Of a stretch of DNA of 64,000 bases, positions 18,128 to 27,419 are shown one piece after another. The translations under genes and the position numbers were made by a program. Each line of letters opens with the position of its first letter. Position 1 is the stretch's first letter. Source of the DNA: Brevibacillus laterosporus (GTDB lineage: Bacteria; Bacillota; Bacilli; Brevibacillales; Brevibacillaceae); contig CP033464.1 of the NCBI GenBank assembly GCA_007833815.1, positions 2,551,501 to 2,615,500 on the forward strand. The letters run 5' to 3'. The notes beneath the pieces were generated by a model that ran no database searches, was not told the origin of the DNA, and saw nothing but the letters and a program-made list of their open reading frames with translations.

Positions 18128-18371
18128 ACTTTCACCTCCTTAAAACAATAGAAAAGACCATAGCAAAAGAAATGCAACAAATAGTATTCTAGCATGCGTT
18201 TAGCGCATTTGCAAGGAATGATTTTGCGAATAAAAATGACAGAAGCAAGCAACCTAGTACTAAGAAATAAAAAGAGAACTGACGATAATCTGGTTCTTGA
18301 CAAGAAGAATAGGTGGATGAGTCAAATTAGCTTGTTCTACGGTTACTTTTCCCTACTTGGAGGCGAATAGA

Positions 18372-19475
18372 ATGGATGTACATAACATTGATTTATCAAA
18401 GTATACAATCCGCACTGATTTGGCAGTAGAAGCGCATGAATTAGCCCGAGAACAGAATCAAAGTGATATACCAGGTATTTTTTTATCAACAGATGGTTCT
18501 GACCCTGGTATTACTGTGACCAGAGTACAGGTTGAAAACGAAGAGGCTGGTAGACAAATAGGGAAGCTCCCTGGAAAGTATGTAACGATTGAGGTTCCAA
18601 AACTGCGAGATAACGATACAGAGCTGGAGAGTGTGGTGACCAAGCGATTTGCCACCGAGTTTGCTAGATTTCTACATGAGCTCGGTTTAACAGAGGAAAA
18701 GAAGGCGTTAGTTATTGGACTTGGAAACTGGAATGTGACGCCTGATGCACTAGGCCCCCAAGTTGTTGAAAATTTATTGGTGACCCGTCATTTGTTTGAA
18801 CTTGCACCAGAGTCCGTTCAAGAAGGATATCGCGAAGTTAGTGCACTGTCTCCAGGTGTATTAGGTATTACCGGTATTGAGACCAGTGAGATTGTTTTTG
18901 GCGTGGTAGAGAAGAGCAAGCCCGATTTTGTGATTGCGATTGATGCCCTTGCTTCACGTGCCCTACATCGTGTCAATACAACCATTCAGATTGCGGATAC
19001 GGGTATCCATCCGGGTTCGGGGGTTGGAAATAAGCGTAAATCTATAGACAAAGACACATTAGGTGTTCCCGTCATCTCCATAGGTGTTCCAACCGTGGTA
19101 TTTGCTTCGACCATCGTAAATGATGCTATTACCTATTTATTAGGTCACTTTAATCAATCTATTCAAGAGCAAAATCGGGCATTTAACCGACTTACTGCTT
19201 CGGAAATGCCAGAGCGTAAGGAACCTTATACGGAGGAAGACTTGCCTGATATGGAAAAAAGAGGAACTTTTATGGGGCTAGTTGGACAGCTATCTGAAGA
19301 CGAAAAGCGACAATTGATTCATGAGGTACTGCGTCCACTAGGGCAAGAGTTAGTTGTGACACCTAAGGAGATTGATGATTTTATGGAAGGGATCTCTAAT
19401 ATAGTAGCCACAGGGCTTAACCAAGCGTTGCATAGAGCAGTATCAGATGGTAATGCGGGCGCCTATACACATTGA
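18372..19475 (+). CDS. gpr: Germination protease (spore endopeptidase)
   Basis: A 367-residue member of peptidase family A25, which degrades small acid-soluble spore proteins at germination. The zymogen processing region YTIRTDLAVEAHE lies near residue 15. Conserved family segments follow: ALVIGLGNWNVTPDALGPQV, SPGVLGITGIET, AIDALASRAL, TIQIADTGIHPGSGVGN. I take the ATG at 18372, with GGAGG upstream, over the TTG at 18357. In B. subtilis it is made in the forespore and lies upstream of spoIIP, as here. Confidence 0.95.
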   Translation: MDVHNIDLSKYTIRTDLAVEAHELAREQNQSDIPGIFLSTDGSDPGITVTRVQVENEEAGRQIGKLPGKYVTIEVPKLRDNDTELESVVTKRFATEFARFLHELGLTEEKKALVIGLGNWNVTPDALGPQVVENLLVTRHLFELAPESVQEGYREVSALSPGVLGITGIETSEIVFGVVEKSKPDFVIAIDALASRALHRVNTTIQIADTGIHPGSGVGNKRKSIDKDTLGVPVISIGVPTVVFASTIVNDAITYLLGHFNQSIQEQNRAFNRLTASEMPERKEPYTEEDLPDMEKRGTFMGLVGQLSEDEKRQLIHEVLRPLGQELVVTPKEIDDFMEGISNIVATGLNQALHRAVSDGNAGAYTH

Positions 19476-19614
19476 AAAGTAAAAAGGTATACGCTACTGA
19501 TAAATAAAGCTTCAAAAATCAGATCGTTACTTTACTAGGGTGACCGTTCTATCTACTCTATGACACGCATACTATAAAGCATATGCAGAGAAACGTCAGA
19601 GGAGGAGAAATGGA

Positions 19615-20805
19615 ATGGTCACCCTTTTACAACGCTATTTTTTTGCGCTCTCTGCCGGTACAGCTCTGTTATTTGTGCTTGTGAGTCTTTTACTTGTTAA
19701 CTCCAATCATCAGGATATTCTGTACTCTAGTAGTATTCAACGAGCCGCTTCCAACGTGTCGAGCATTACGTTTCTGGATGCGATGGGTATGGAGATTCCT
19801 AGCCTACATCGCACCGTTCAGGCACAGGGAGAACCTGAGAATTCCACAATGCAGAGCTTTTTCTTCCAGCTTATTACCGGTATTTACCCAGGAGATTTGC
19901 GCAGTCTGTTAGGCAGAGAGTTGCCAGGATTGCTTACTTATGATGATGCTCGAATAATTGTGCCAGGCCAAGGACTAGAGCTAGTGGATCTATACGTAGA
20001 ATCTGCGGCTCCGAATGCAGTGGTTCAAGATATGAATAGAAAAGAAGATACGAAACCAAATGAAGCAGTACAACCGGGGACAACCGAAAAAGATGAAACG
20101 AAGACACCAAGTCTACCTAACGTATTGGGAGAAAAACGTGTGTTTATTTACAACACGCATAACCGTGAATCTTGGACGCATGTGGCACCTACCATCGGGA
20201 CATCTGTCGATCATCCAACCAAAAACATCCAGTTGGTTGGCAAACGATTTGGAAAGGTACTGCAAGAGAAAGGGATAAATAACACAGTTAGTCAAAATGA
20301 TTTTATTCAGCAGCTGATCGATCAGAAAAAGACATATCCGATGGCGTATGCTGAGTCATATAAAGCTGTTAAAGCAGCTACTAAACAAAATCCTGCCTTA
20401 GAGTATTATTTTGATATCCATAGGGATGGTGATGTGCCACGTAGCAAAACAGCAATTAGTATAAACGGAAAATCGTATGCCCGTATCCTATTTGTCATCG
20501 GAACACGCAATCGCAATTTCATGCAGAATGAGCGAATGGCTAAAGAACTAAACGCCTTAGTAGAGAAAAAATATCCCGGATTATCACGTGGTGTAATCGC
20601 AAAAGGTGCACACGAGGGAAATGCCGAGTATAACCAGTCTATCTCTCCGGGCAGTCTATTACTAGAGATTGGCGGAATCAACAACACTCTTGCGGAATCT
20701 TATAACACAGCAGAAGCATTTGCTGATGTATTTGCCGAGTATTACACACAAGCAGAAAAGGTGAGCAAAGAGCAAACGCCAAAGAGTAGTAAGAGTAAGG
20801 AGTGA
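19615..20805 (+). CDS. spoIIP: Stage II sporulation protein P
   Basis: A 396-residue protein with an N-terminal membrane anchor (ALSAGTALLFVLVSLLLV) and a C-terminal SpoIIP domain from about residue 180. Conserved parts are VFIYNTHNRESW, YYFDIHRDG and the E-containing segment LLLEIGGINNT. SpoIIP is a peptidoglycan amidase/endopeptidase that works with SpoIID and SpoIIM in septal thinning and engulfment. GAGGAGGAG stands 6-8 bp before the ATG. The neighbours gpr and yqxA match the Bacillales order. Confidence 0.95.
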   Translation: MVTLLQRYFFALSAGTALLFVLVSLLLVNSNHQDILYSSSIQRAASNVSSITFLDAMGMEIPSLHRTVQAQGEPENSTMQSFFFQLITGIYPGDLRSLLGRELPGLLTYDDARIIVPGQGLELVDLYVESAAPNAVVQDMNRKEDTKPNEAVQPGTTEKDETKTPSLPNVLGEKRVFIYNTHNRESWTHVAPTIGTSVDHPTKNIQLVGKRFGKVLQEKGINNTVSQNDFIQQLIDQKKTYPMAYAESYKAVKAATKQNPALEYYFDIHRDGDVPRSKTAISINGKSYARILFVIGTRNRNFMQNERMAKELNALVEKKYPGLSRGVIAKGAHEGNAEYNQSISPGSLLLEIGGINNTLAESYNTAEAFADVFAEYYTQAEKVSKEQTPKSSKSKE

Positions 20806-20813
20806 TAGTTTGG

Positions 20814-21119
20814 ATGGCATATACGATACGATTTATCGGTATGGTTATTCTCCTGTTAATTGGCATTGTACTAGGTATGCAAACAGCTGAGCGGGGCATT
20901 AATAAAGTTGACGGGAGCTTGCGAGAACAATCTCAGACGTTTGCCATTACCAAGGTGGATAACAATCAAGTAGAGATTGCGGTTATGGGCAAACAAGTAC
21001 GTACAGAACCTAAACGTGTCGTTAATTATGTGAGTGAAACAGGAGAATCGGTAGGAAAATGGATTAAAAAAGGAACAGAAGCAACTGTAAATTGGATTGC
21101 TGGTTTTTTTGAACCATAA
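20814..21119 (+). CDS. YqxA-like DUF3679 protein
   Basis: A 101-residue protein with one N-terminal membrane helix (FIGMVILLLIGIVLGMQTAERG) and a soluble part rich in Val, Lys and Glu. It resembles the DUF3679 protein that follows spoIIP in Bacillales; no biochemical role is known. I take the ATG at 20814, 10 bp after AAGGAG, though an in-frame GTG at 20802 overlapping the spoIIP stop is possible. Co-transcribed with spoIIP. Confidence 0.75.
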   Translation: MAYTIRFIGMVILLLIGIVLGMQTAERGINKVDGSLREQSQTFAITKVDNNQVEIAVMGKQVRTEPKRVVNYVSETGESVGKWIKKGTEATVNWIAGFFEP

Positions 21120-21160
21120 TCTAGAGAAAAATAAAATAATCGGGAACGGGTACGTATGAA

Positions 21161-21206
21161 TTGAAAGGCAATTTGTGAAGAAATGTTCGCAAGTTGCCTT
21201 TTTTAG
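21161..21206 (+). terminator. Terminator after the spoIIP-yqxA unit
   Basis: AAGGCAA at about 21163-21169 and TTGCCTT form the stem base, followed by six T. lepA would follow directly in B. subtilis; here about 15 kb of transporter genes intervene. Confidence 0.7.
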
Positions 21207-21289
21207 GTAGAAAAAAGTATATATAAGGAAAAAAATACCTGGTTTAATTATACAAAATTAATTTTTATTCATACTATATTATTTTGGTG

Positions 21290-21318
21290 TTGATAGTTTT
21301 ATAAATACATGCAATAAT
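21290..21318 (+). promoter_or_regulatory. Possible promoter of the dipeptide transporter operon
   Basis: TTGATA at 21290-21295 and AATAAT at 21313-21318 with 17-bp spacing, about 60 bp before the first gene. Both boxes deviate from consensus. Confidence 0.35.
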
Positions 21319-21376
21319 TATCTAAGCTATCAAAAAATAACCCATAACAACGATGGTATAGAGAGGTGCGGTCCCT

Positions 21377-22348
21377 TTGACGCAAAAGATTTTACACATT
21401 GAGAATCTAGAGACCCATTTTTTTACAGATCGTGGACAAGTTCCTGCCGTTGATCGAATTAATTTATCTATCAACAAAGGTGAAGTGTTAGGAATTGTGG
21501 GCGAGTCGGGCTGTGGCAAGAGTGTTACGTCACTTTCCGTCATGCGATTAGTACCAAATCCTCCAGGGAAGATTGTGAGCGGTAAGATTTTGTTTAAAGG
21601 TGAAAATCTCGTAACTGCTAGTGAAAAGCGAATGCGAGAGATTCGTGGAAATGAAATCGCAATGATTTTTCAGGAGCCAATGACTTCTCTGAACCCTGTC
21701 TACAAGATTGGGAATCAGATCAGGGAAGCAGTCATCCTACACAAAAAAGTTTCTAAAAAAGAAGCAACAAAGCGTGCAATCGAAATGCTAAATTGTGTTG
21801 GCATTCCCCGTGCCGAGGAAATAATTCATGAGTATCCGCATCAATTATCCGGCGGCATGCGTCAGCGGGTCATGATTGCGATGGCGATGGCCTGTAGTCC
21901 GCAGTTATTGATCGCAGACGAACCGACCACCGCTCTTGATGTTACCATTCAAGCTCAGATACTTGACTTGATGCGTAGTCTGAATGAGGATATGGGTACG
22001 TCTATCATGTTGATCACGCATGACTTGGGCGTAGTGGCAGAAATGTGTCACAGAGTCGTTGTCATGTATAGCGGAAATGTGGTGGAAGAAGGAGATGTCA
22101 GAAGTATTCTGAAAAATCCGAAACACCCGTATACACAAGGCTTACTTCAATCCATTCCGCAATTGGAAGAAAAGAAGGATCGTCTTTACTCCATTCCAGG
22201 TAATGTTCCACTACCAGGTTCTATTAAGGAAGGTTGCCGGTTTGCACCGCGTTGTGAATATGTGATGGACAAATGCCGGATAGCGATGCCAGAGCTGTTG
22301 GAAGTGGGCACGGAACATCGAGCGCGTTGCTTTCGACATGAACAATAA
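21377..22348 (+). CDS. dppD: Dipeptide/oligopeptide ABC transporter ATP-binding protein (DppD/OppD type)
   Basis: A 323-residue ABC ATPase. Walker A is GESGCGKS near residue 42, the signature LSGGMRQR near 160, and Walker B LLIADEPTTALD. The C-terminal OppD/F extension has the Cys-containing segment CRFAPRCEYVMDKCR, typical of peptide transporters. With the DppF protein it powers import through DppBC. Start TTG with GAGAGGTG upstream. First gene of the D-F-A-B-C cluster. Confidence 0.92.
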   Translation: MTQKILHIENLETHFFTDRGQVPAVDRINLSINKGEVLGIVGESGCGKSVTSLSVMRLVPNPPGKIVSGKILFKGENLVTASEKRMREIRGNEIAMIFQEPMTSLNPVYKIGNQIREAVILHKKVSKKEATKRAIEMLNCVGIPRAEEIIHEYPHQLSGGMRQRVMIAMAMACSPQLLIADEPTTALDVTIQAQILDLMRSLNEDMGTSIMLITHDLGVVAEMCHRVVVMYSGNVVEEGDVRSILKNPKHPYTQGLLQSIPQLEEKKDRLYSIPGNVPLPGSIKEGCRFAPRCEYVMDKCRIAMPELLEVGTEHRARCFRHEQ

Positions 22349-22369
22349 CATCTGGAGGGGTGCAGATTT

Positions 22370-23335
22370 GTGGAGGATTTATTAGTAGTTAATCGTCTGA
22401 AAAAATATTATCCCATCACTGGTGGTGTTTTTGGCAAGGAAATCGGTGCTGTAAAAGCAGTTGATGATGTTTCGTTTGTTGTAAAGAAGGGCGAAACCCT
22501 AGGATTGGTAGGAGAGAGTGGTTGTGGCAAGTCTACAACGGGTAGATCCATTCTCCGATTAATAGAACCAACAAGTGGTGAAGTCTTGTTTGAAGGCAAA
22601 GATGTTGCCAAAATGAAAATGGAGGAAATGCGGCAAATCCGTAAAGATATGCAGATTATCTTTCAGGATCCGTTTGCGTCTCTAAATCCGCGCCATCATG
22701 TTGGGAAAATTCTAGAAGAACCTTTGATTGTACATGGTGTCAGTTCATCGAAAGAACGGAGTAAGCGTGTTCATGAATTGTTAGAAGTAGTTGGTTTATC
22801 CAGTTATCATGCTGGACGTTATCCTCATCAATTTAGTGGAGGACAGCGACAAAGAATTGGCATTGCCCGTGCATTGATTTTAAACCCTAAATTAATTGTG
22901 GCTGACGAACCTGTATCTGCGTTGGATGTATCTGTTCAATCACAAGTGCTTAATCTCATGCAGGATTTACAGAAAGAATTTAACCTTACGTACCTGTTCA
23001 TCGCTCATGATCTGAGTGTTGTTCGTCATATTAGTGATCGCGTAGGTGTGATGTATTTGGGCCGAATTGCTGAGCTTGCGGACAAGGATGAACTATATGT
23101 GAATCCGCTTCACCCGTATACGAAGGCATTGCTATCAGCTGTTCCTGTAGCAGATCCTGATAAAAAACAGGAAAGAATCATATTGCAAGGTGATTTGCCA
23201 AGCCCAGCTAATCCACCGTCTGGTTGTACCTTTCATACACGATGTCCTCATGTGATGGATGTATGTAAAGAAAAACGTCCTGAAATGCTCAAATTCGGGG
23301 AAAATCATCAGGTCGCCTGTCATCTATATAGTTAA
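22370..23335 (+). CDS. dppF: Dipeptide/oligopeptide ABC transporter ATP-binding protein (DppF/OppF type)
   Basis: A 321-residue ABC ATPase: Walker [10 protein letters not shown], signature FSGGQRQR, Walker [13 protein letters not shown], and a C-terminal [19 protein letters not shown] extension. It pairs with the DppD protein 21 bp upstream. Start GTG with GGAGGGG 8-10 bp before it. A hairpin at about 23456-23499, after the stop, may limit read-through into dppA. Confidence 0.92.
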   Translation: MEDLLVVNRLKKYYPITGGVFGKEIGAVKAVDDVSFVVKKGETLGLVGESGCGKSTTGRSILRLIEPTSGEVLFEGKDVAKMKMEEMRQIRKDMQIIFQDPFASLNPRHHVGKILEEPLIVHGVSSSKERSKRVHELLEVVGLSSYHAGRYPHQFSGGQRQRIGIARALILNPKLIVADEPVSALDVSVQSQVLNLMQDLQKEFNLTYLFIAHDLSVVRHISDRVGVMYLGRIAELADKDELYVNPLHPYTKALLSAVPVADPDKKQERIILQGDLPSPANPPSGCTFHTRCPHVMDVCKEKRPEMLKFGENHQVACHLYS

Positions 23336-23524
23336 TATTCTAAATGTTGGAAAAATTTCGGAGCATATTTTTATAAAACGAGCGTACTGTTTTGACAAAA
23401 CCACTATTTTCAAAATGATTCGTTACAAGATATTGATCTAAAGCTAAAAACGTCATGGATGAAGGAAGTAAGCTATACATGCTACTTTCCCTTCATGAAT
23501 ATAGAAAACAAGGGGGATTAAAAT

Positions 23525-25165
23525 ATGAAGAAAAGGAAGTTCGTAGCAGCTCTTTCCGGGATGATGGCATTTTCTGTAGCGCTGACCGGTTGCAGCAGTA
23601 ATGATGCTAGTAAACCAGGTGAAACAAAGCAAGCAGAAACAAAGAAAGAAGATAAAAAAGACGGGCAAACCTTAATCGTCGGTCGCGGTGGGGATTCGGT
23701 AGGGCTTGATCCAATCACGATCACTGATGGAGAGTCATCCCGTGTAACAGAGAATATTCTGGAAACGTTAGTAAAATACAAAAAAGAAAATACAGAGGTA
23801 GTACCAGGACTAGCTGAAAAGTGGGACATTACCGCAGATGGTAAAGAATACACCTTCCATCTGCGACAAGGCGTTACATTCCACGATGGTACACCGTTTA
23901 ATGCAGAGGCCGTTAAATTTAACTTCGAGCGTTGGATGGATAAAAGCAATCCATACCACGACAAAGAAGGGTATGAATATTACAACGACATGTTTGGCGG
24001 CTATAAAGGTGACAAGGATCATGTTATCGATTCTGTAGACGTTAAAGATGAGTTTACTGTGGTCCTTAAATTAAATCGCCCTCTAGCACCTCTTATGCAG
24101 AATCTGGGCATGTTCCCATTTGCTATCGCTTCACCTGATGCTGTGAAGAAAGGGACAAAGGAATTTAATGAGAATCCTGTTGGAACTGGACCATTCAAAT
24201 TCGACAAATGGAACCGCAATGACAGCATTACCCTTTCAAAAAATGCGGATTATTGGCAAAAAGGACTTCCTAAGCTAGACAAAGTTATTTTTAAAGTGAT
24301 TCCAGATAACTCGGCTCGTTTAACGGCGCTTACATCTGGTGAGATCGATATTATGGACGGTCTAAATCCTGATGATGTGAAATCCGTGAAAGAAAATAAA
24401 GACCTGCAATTGTTCGTTCGTCCTTCTATGAATGCTGGTTGGTTAGGGTTTAACATGGAGAAAAAACCATTGGACAACGTGAAAGTGCGCCAAGCGATGG
24501 GCCATGCCGTGGATAAACAAGGAATGATTGATGCGTTCTACAGCGGTTATGCTCAGCCTGCTGTGAATCCTATGCCACCGTCCATTTGGAGCCATAACGA
24601 TCAAATTAAAGATCGTGAATATAATTTAGAAAAAGCGAAACAATTATTGGCAGAAGCAGGTTATCCAGATGGTTTCAAAGTAAAATTTTGGGCTATGCCA
24701 GTACCACGTCCATACATTATTAATGGTCAAAAAATGGCAGAAGCCATGCAACAGGACTTCAAGAAAATTGGTATTGATGCCGAGATCGTTTCCATGGACT
24801 GGGCTACCTATCTAGACAAAACCAAAAAAGGGGAGCAGGAGCTGTATCTACTTGGTTGGACTGGCGATAATGGTGACCCTGATAACTTCTTAAACAACCA
24901 TTTTAATAAGAATAACATAGGTGGAAGTAACCGTTCCTTCTACAAAGATGACAAAGTTACTGACATGCTCGTGAAAGCTCAATCCGAAGTTGATGTGGCA
25001 AAACGTACTGAAATTTACAAAGAGGTTCAACAAATCATCTTTGATCAAGCCGTCGTCATCCCGTTAGTGCACTCTACGCCTCCAATCGCAGCGAAAGCAA
25101 CGGTAAAAGGCTATGTCCCACATCCAAAAGGGAATGAAAGCTTAGAAGATGTAGAAATTGAATAG
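23525..25165 (+). CDS. dppA: Peptide ABC transporter substrate-binding lipoprotein (DppA/OppA family)
   Basis: A 546-residue secreted lipoprotein: signal peptide with lipobox LTGC (lipidated Cys23), a Lys/Glu-rich linker, and an SBP_bac_5 domain (VPGLAEKWDITADGKEYTFHLR, NPVGTGPFKF, VRQAMGHAVDKQ). It captures di- or oligopeptides, possibly also nickel or haem in related proteins, and delivers them to DppBC. GGGGG upstream of the ATG is a strong site. Flanked by hairpins on both sides, which would give it its own, higher transcript level, as usual for binding proteins. Confidence 0.92.
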   Translation: MKKRKFVAALSGMMAFSVALTGCSSNDASKPGETKQAETKKEDKKDGQTLIVGRGGDSVGLDPITITDGESSRVTENILETLVKYKKENTEVVPGLAEKWDITADGKEYTFHLRQGVTFHDGTPFNAEAVKFNFERWMDKSNPYHDKEGYEYYNDMFGGYKGDKDHVIDSVDVKDEFTVVLKLNRPLAPLMQNLGMFPFAIASPDAVKKGTKEFNENPVGTGPFKFDKWNRNDSITLSKNADYWQKGLPKLDKVIFKVIPDNSARLTALTSGEIDIMDGLNPDDVKSVKENKDLQLFVRPSMNAGWLGFNMEKKPLDNVKVRQAMGHAVDKQGMIDAFYSGYAQPAVNPMPPSIWSHNDQIKDREYNLEKAKQLLAEAGYPDGFKVKFWAMPVPRPYIINGQKMAEAMQQDFKKIGIDAEIVSMDWATYLDKTKKGEQELYLLGWTGDNGDPDNFLNNHFNKNNIGGSNRSFYKDDKVTDMLVKAQSEVDVAKRTEIYKEVQQIIFDQAVVIPLVHSTPPIAAKATVKGYVPHPKGNESLEDVEIE

Positions 25166-25179
25166 GGATAAATAACCAC

Positions 25180-25215
25180 AAGGGTAGGAGGCTGGGCTTT
25201 CCTCTTACCCTTTTC
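25180..25215 (+). terminator. Terminator between the binding protein and permease genes
   Basis: AAGGGTAGGAGG and CCTCTTACCCTT form a stem with one mismatch, followed by TTTCTTTTT. Partial read-through would supply the permeases at a lower level. Confidence 0.7.
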
Positions 25216-25281
25216 TTTTTATCATTCATTTACCCATTACAACCTGTTTATAAACAAGCAAGGAAAGCGAGGAGATGGCAT

Positions 25282-26286
25282 TTGCTAGCTTATACTCTAC
25301 GACGATTGCTCATGCTGATTCCTGTGTTTTTGGGCATGTCCATTATCGTGTTCTCCATTATTCACGCCATCCCCGGTGACCCAGCCTTAACGATTTTGGG
25401 AGAGAAGGCTAGTCCGAGTGCTGTTGAAGAATTGCGCGAACAATTGGGATTAAACCTTCCATGGTACATTCAATACTTTGCCTATCTGAAAGATGTGGTT
25501 ACAGGTAATTTAGGCGTATCACTTCATACCAAAGCAGCTATTGCCAAAGAGATCGTTCCGTATCTATCTGCTACGACAGAGTTAGCCATTATTAGCTTGC
25601 TGTTCGCACTTGTTGTAGGAATTAATGCTGGAATCATTTCTGCCTGGAAACAAAACTCTTGGTTTGACTATGTGTGCATGTTAATTGCCTTAATTGGTGT
25701 TTCTATGCCTGTGTTTTGGCTAGGTTTAATGGAACAGTGGTATTTTGCACAAGAATTAAAATGGTTGCCTTCTGTAGGGCGAGACAACCCACGTGATGCT
25801 GTAGAAGCAATTACTCATTTCTATATGCTCGATACGATATTGGCTGGGAGATGGGACCAATTTAAAGATGTGATTTTACATCTCATCTTACCTGGTATCG
25901 CGCTGGGTACTATTCCAATGGCTATCTTCGCCCGGATTACGCGCTCAAGCATGCTGGAAGTAATGCGATCTGATTACATTCGTACAGCTCGTGCTAAAGG
26001 ATTAGCTCAGTTTTTCGTGGTGTACAAGCATGCTTTAAAAAACGCCCTGATTCCTATTTTGACAGTCGTTGGCTTACAACTGGGAATGCTTTTGGGCGGT
26101 GCGATTCTTACGGAGACCATCTTTGGCTGGCCGGGGATCGGGCGTTACATTTATACAGCGATCGGTAACCGTGATTATCCGGTTATCCAATCAGGCATTC
26201 TTGTGGTCGCCTTCATTTTCGTTTTGATCAACTTGATTGTAGATTTACTCTATGCCTATGTTGATCCAAGAATTAAATACCGCTAA
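25282..26286 (+). CDS. dppB: Peptide ABC transporter permease (DppB type)
   Basis: A 334-residue membrane protein with six helices. The N-terminus MLAYTLRRLLMLIPVFLGMS is typical of DppB, and the EAA loop reads SDYIRTARAKGLAQ. It forms the membrane pore with DppC. Start TTG at 25282 with GAGGAG 8 bp upstream. 15 bp separate it from dppC. Confidence 0.93.
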   Translation: MLAYTLRRLLMLIPVFLGMSIIVFSIIHAIPGDPALTILGEKASPSAVEELREQLGLNLPWYIQYFAYLKDVVTGNLGVSLHTKAAIAKEIVPYLSATTELAIISLLFALVVGINAGIISAWKQNSWFDYVCMLIALIGVSMPVFWLGLMEQWYFAQELKWLPSVGRDNPRDAVEAITHFYMLDTILAGRWDQFKDVILHLILPGIALGTIPMAIFARITRSSMLEVMRSDYIRTARAKGLAQFFVVYKHALKNALIPILTVVGLQLGMLLGGAILTETIFGWPGIGRYIYTAIGNRDYPVIQSGILVVAFIFVLINLIVDLLYAYVDPRIKYR

Positions 26287-26301
26287 GGAGGTTTTTCAAC
26301 A

Positions 26302-27201
26302 GTGGCACAAGTAACTCCAGAGATCCAAGTTGTTCCTTCTAAAGAACAAGTTGAAAAAGCAACGTCTCCTTGGCGAGATGCCTGGCGAACGTTACGTAAA
26401 AATAAAATGGCTTTGTTAGGTTTTGGGATCATCATCTTCTTTGTTCTGGTTGCGATTCTGGCTCCTCTCATTACCACGTTTCCTTTTGATGAGGGTGCTT
26501 TAAAAGAGAGAAATATGCCACCTTCTGCCGAGCATTGGTTTGGGACGGATTATAACGGTAGGGATGTATATACTCGTGTAGTGTATGGAGCGCAAATCTC
26601 CCTATGGGTGGGGACATTCTCGGTAGTAGGTTCTGTTATCGTGGGTACGTTTCTCGGACTGATTGCTGGCTACTACGGAAAATGGATTGATATGATTATT
26701 TCCCGTACATTTGATATCATTTTGGCGTTCCCTAGCATTTTGCTAGCCATTGCGATTGTCGCAATTCTGGGGCCTTCTCTACAGAATGCGCTCATGGCGA
26801 TTGCGATCATCAACGTTCCTACTTATGGCCGATTGGTACGTTCGAAGGTGCTTAGCTTGAAAGAAGAGGAATTTATTATGGCCGCTAAAGCCATTGGGAT
26901 GAAGGATGCTCGGATCATCGCGCAACACATTTTACCGAATAGCTTAGCTCCTATTATTGTGACGGGTACCTTGGGAATCGCAACTGCTATTTTGGAAGCC
27001 GCGGCCCTTGGATTCCTTGGACTAGGTGCACAACCACCACAACCAGAATGGGGGAAAATGCTGGCTGACTCTCGTGAATACATCCAGCAAGCGCCCTGGA
27101 CGGTTATCTTTCCCGGTCTATCCATCATGCTGACAGTTCTTGGATTTAACTTGATAGGCGATGGATTACGAGATGCACTAGATCCTCGGATGAAGAATTA
27201 G
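26302..27201 (+). CDS. dppC: Peptide ABC transporter permease (DppC type)
   Basis: A 299-residue membrane protein with an N-terminal OppC_N segment (WRDAWRTLRKNKMALLGF), HWFGTDYNGRDVYTRVVYGAQ and the EAA loop EEFIMAAKAIGMKDARII, ending in DGLRDALDPRMKN, the DppC/OppC end. Start GTG with AAGGAGG upstream. Last transporter gene before a strong terminator. Confidence 0.93.
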   Translation: MAQVTPEIQVVPSKEQVEKATSPWRDAWRTLRKNKMALLGFGIIIFFVLVAILAPLITTFPFDEGALKERNMPPSAEHWFGTDYNGRDVYTRVVYGAQISLWVGTFSVVGSVIVGTFLGLIAGYYGKWIDMIISRTFDIILAFPSILLAIAIVAILGPSLQNALMAIAIINVPTYGRLVRSKVLSLKEEEFIMAAKAIGMKDARIIAQHILPNSLAPIIVTGTLGIATAILEAAALGFLGLGAQPPQPEWGKMLADSREYIQQAPWTVIFPGLSIMLTVLGFNLIGDGLRDALDPRMKN

Positions 27202-27209
27202 GGATAAAT

Positions 27210-27262
27210 AAACAAGCTCCTGTCTTTAGATGAACTGAATTATCATCTAGAGCAGGGGCTTC
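27210..27262 (+). terminator. Terminator of the dipeptide transporter operon
   Basis: AAGCTCCTGTC pairs with GCAGGGGCTT, with an inner stem TAGATGA...TCATCTA, then TCTTTAT. Confidence 0.7.
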
Positions 27263-27419
27263 TTTATATACGTTACATCTGGTGGAATTTCATATGGTTA
27301 TGTCCACGTTATAACGATGTAACAAGAAGATTTTATTTGTACAAGAGGATGTAACAAAACCACTCCTATGGTATTCTCAAGGTAGTAAAGATAGCAAAAG
27401 AAAGGTATGGTGGAGGAAA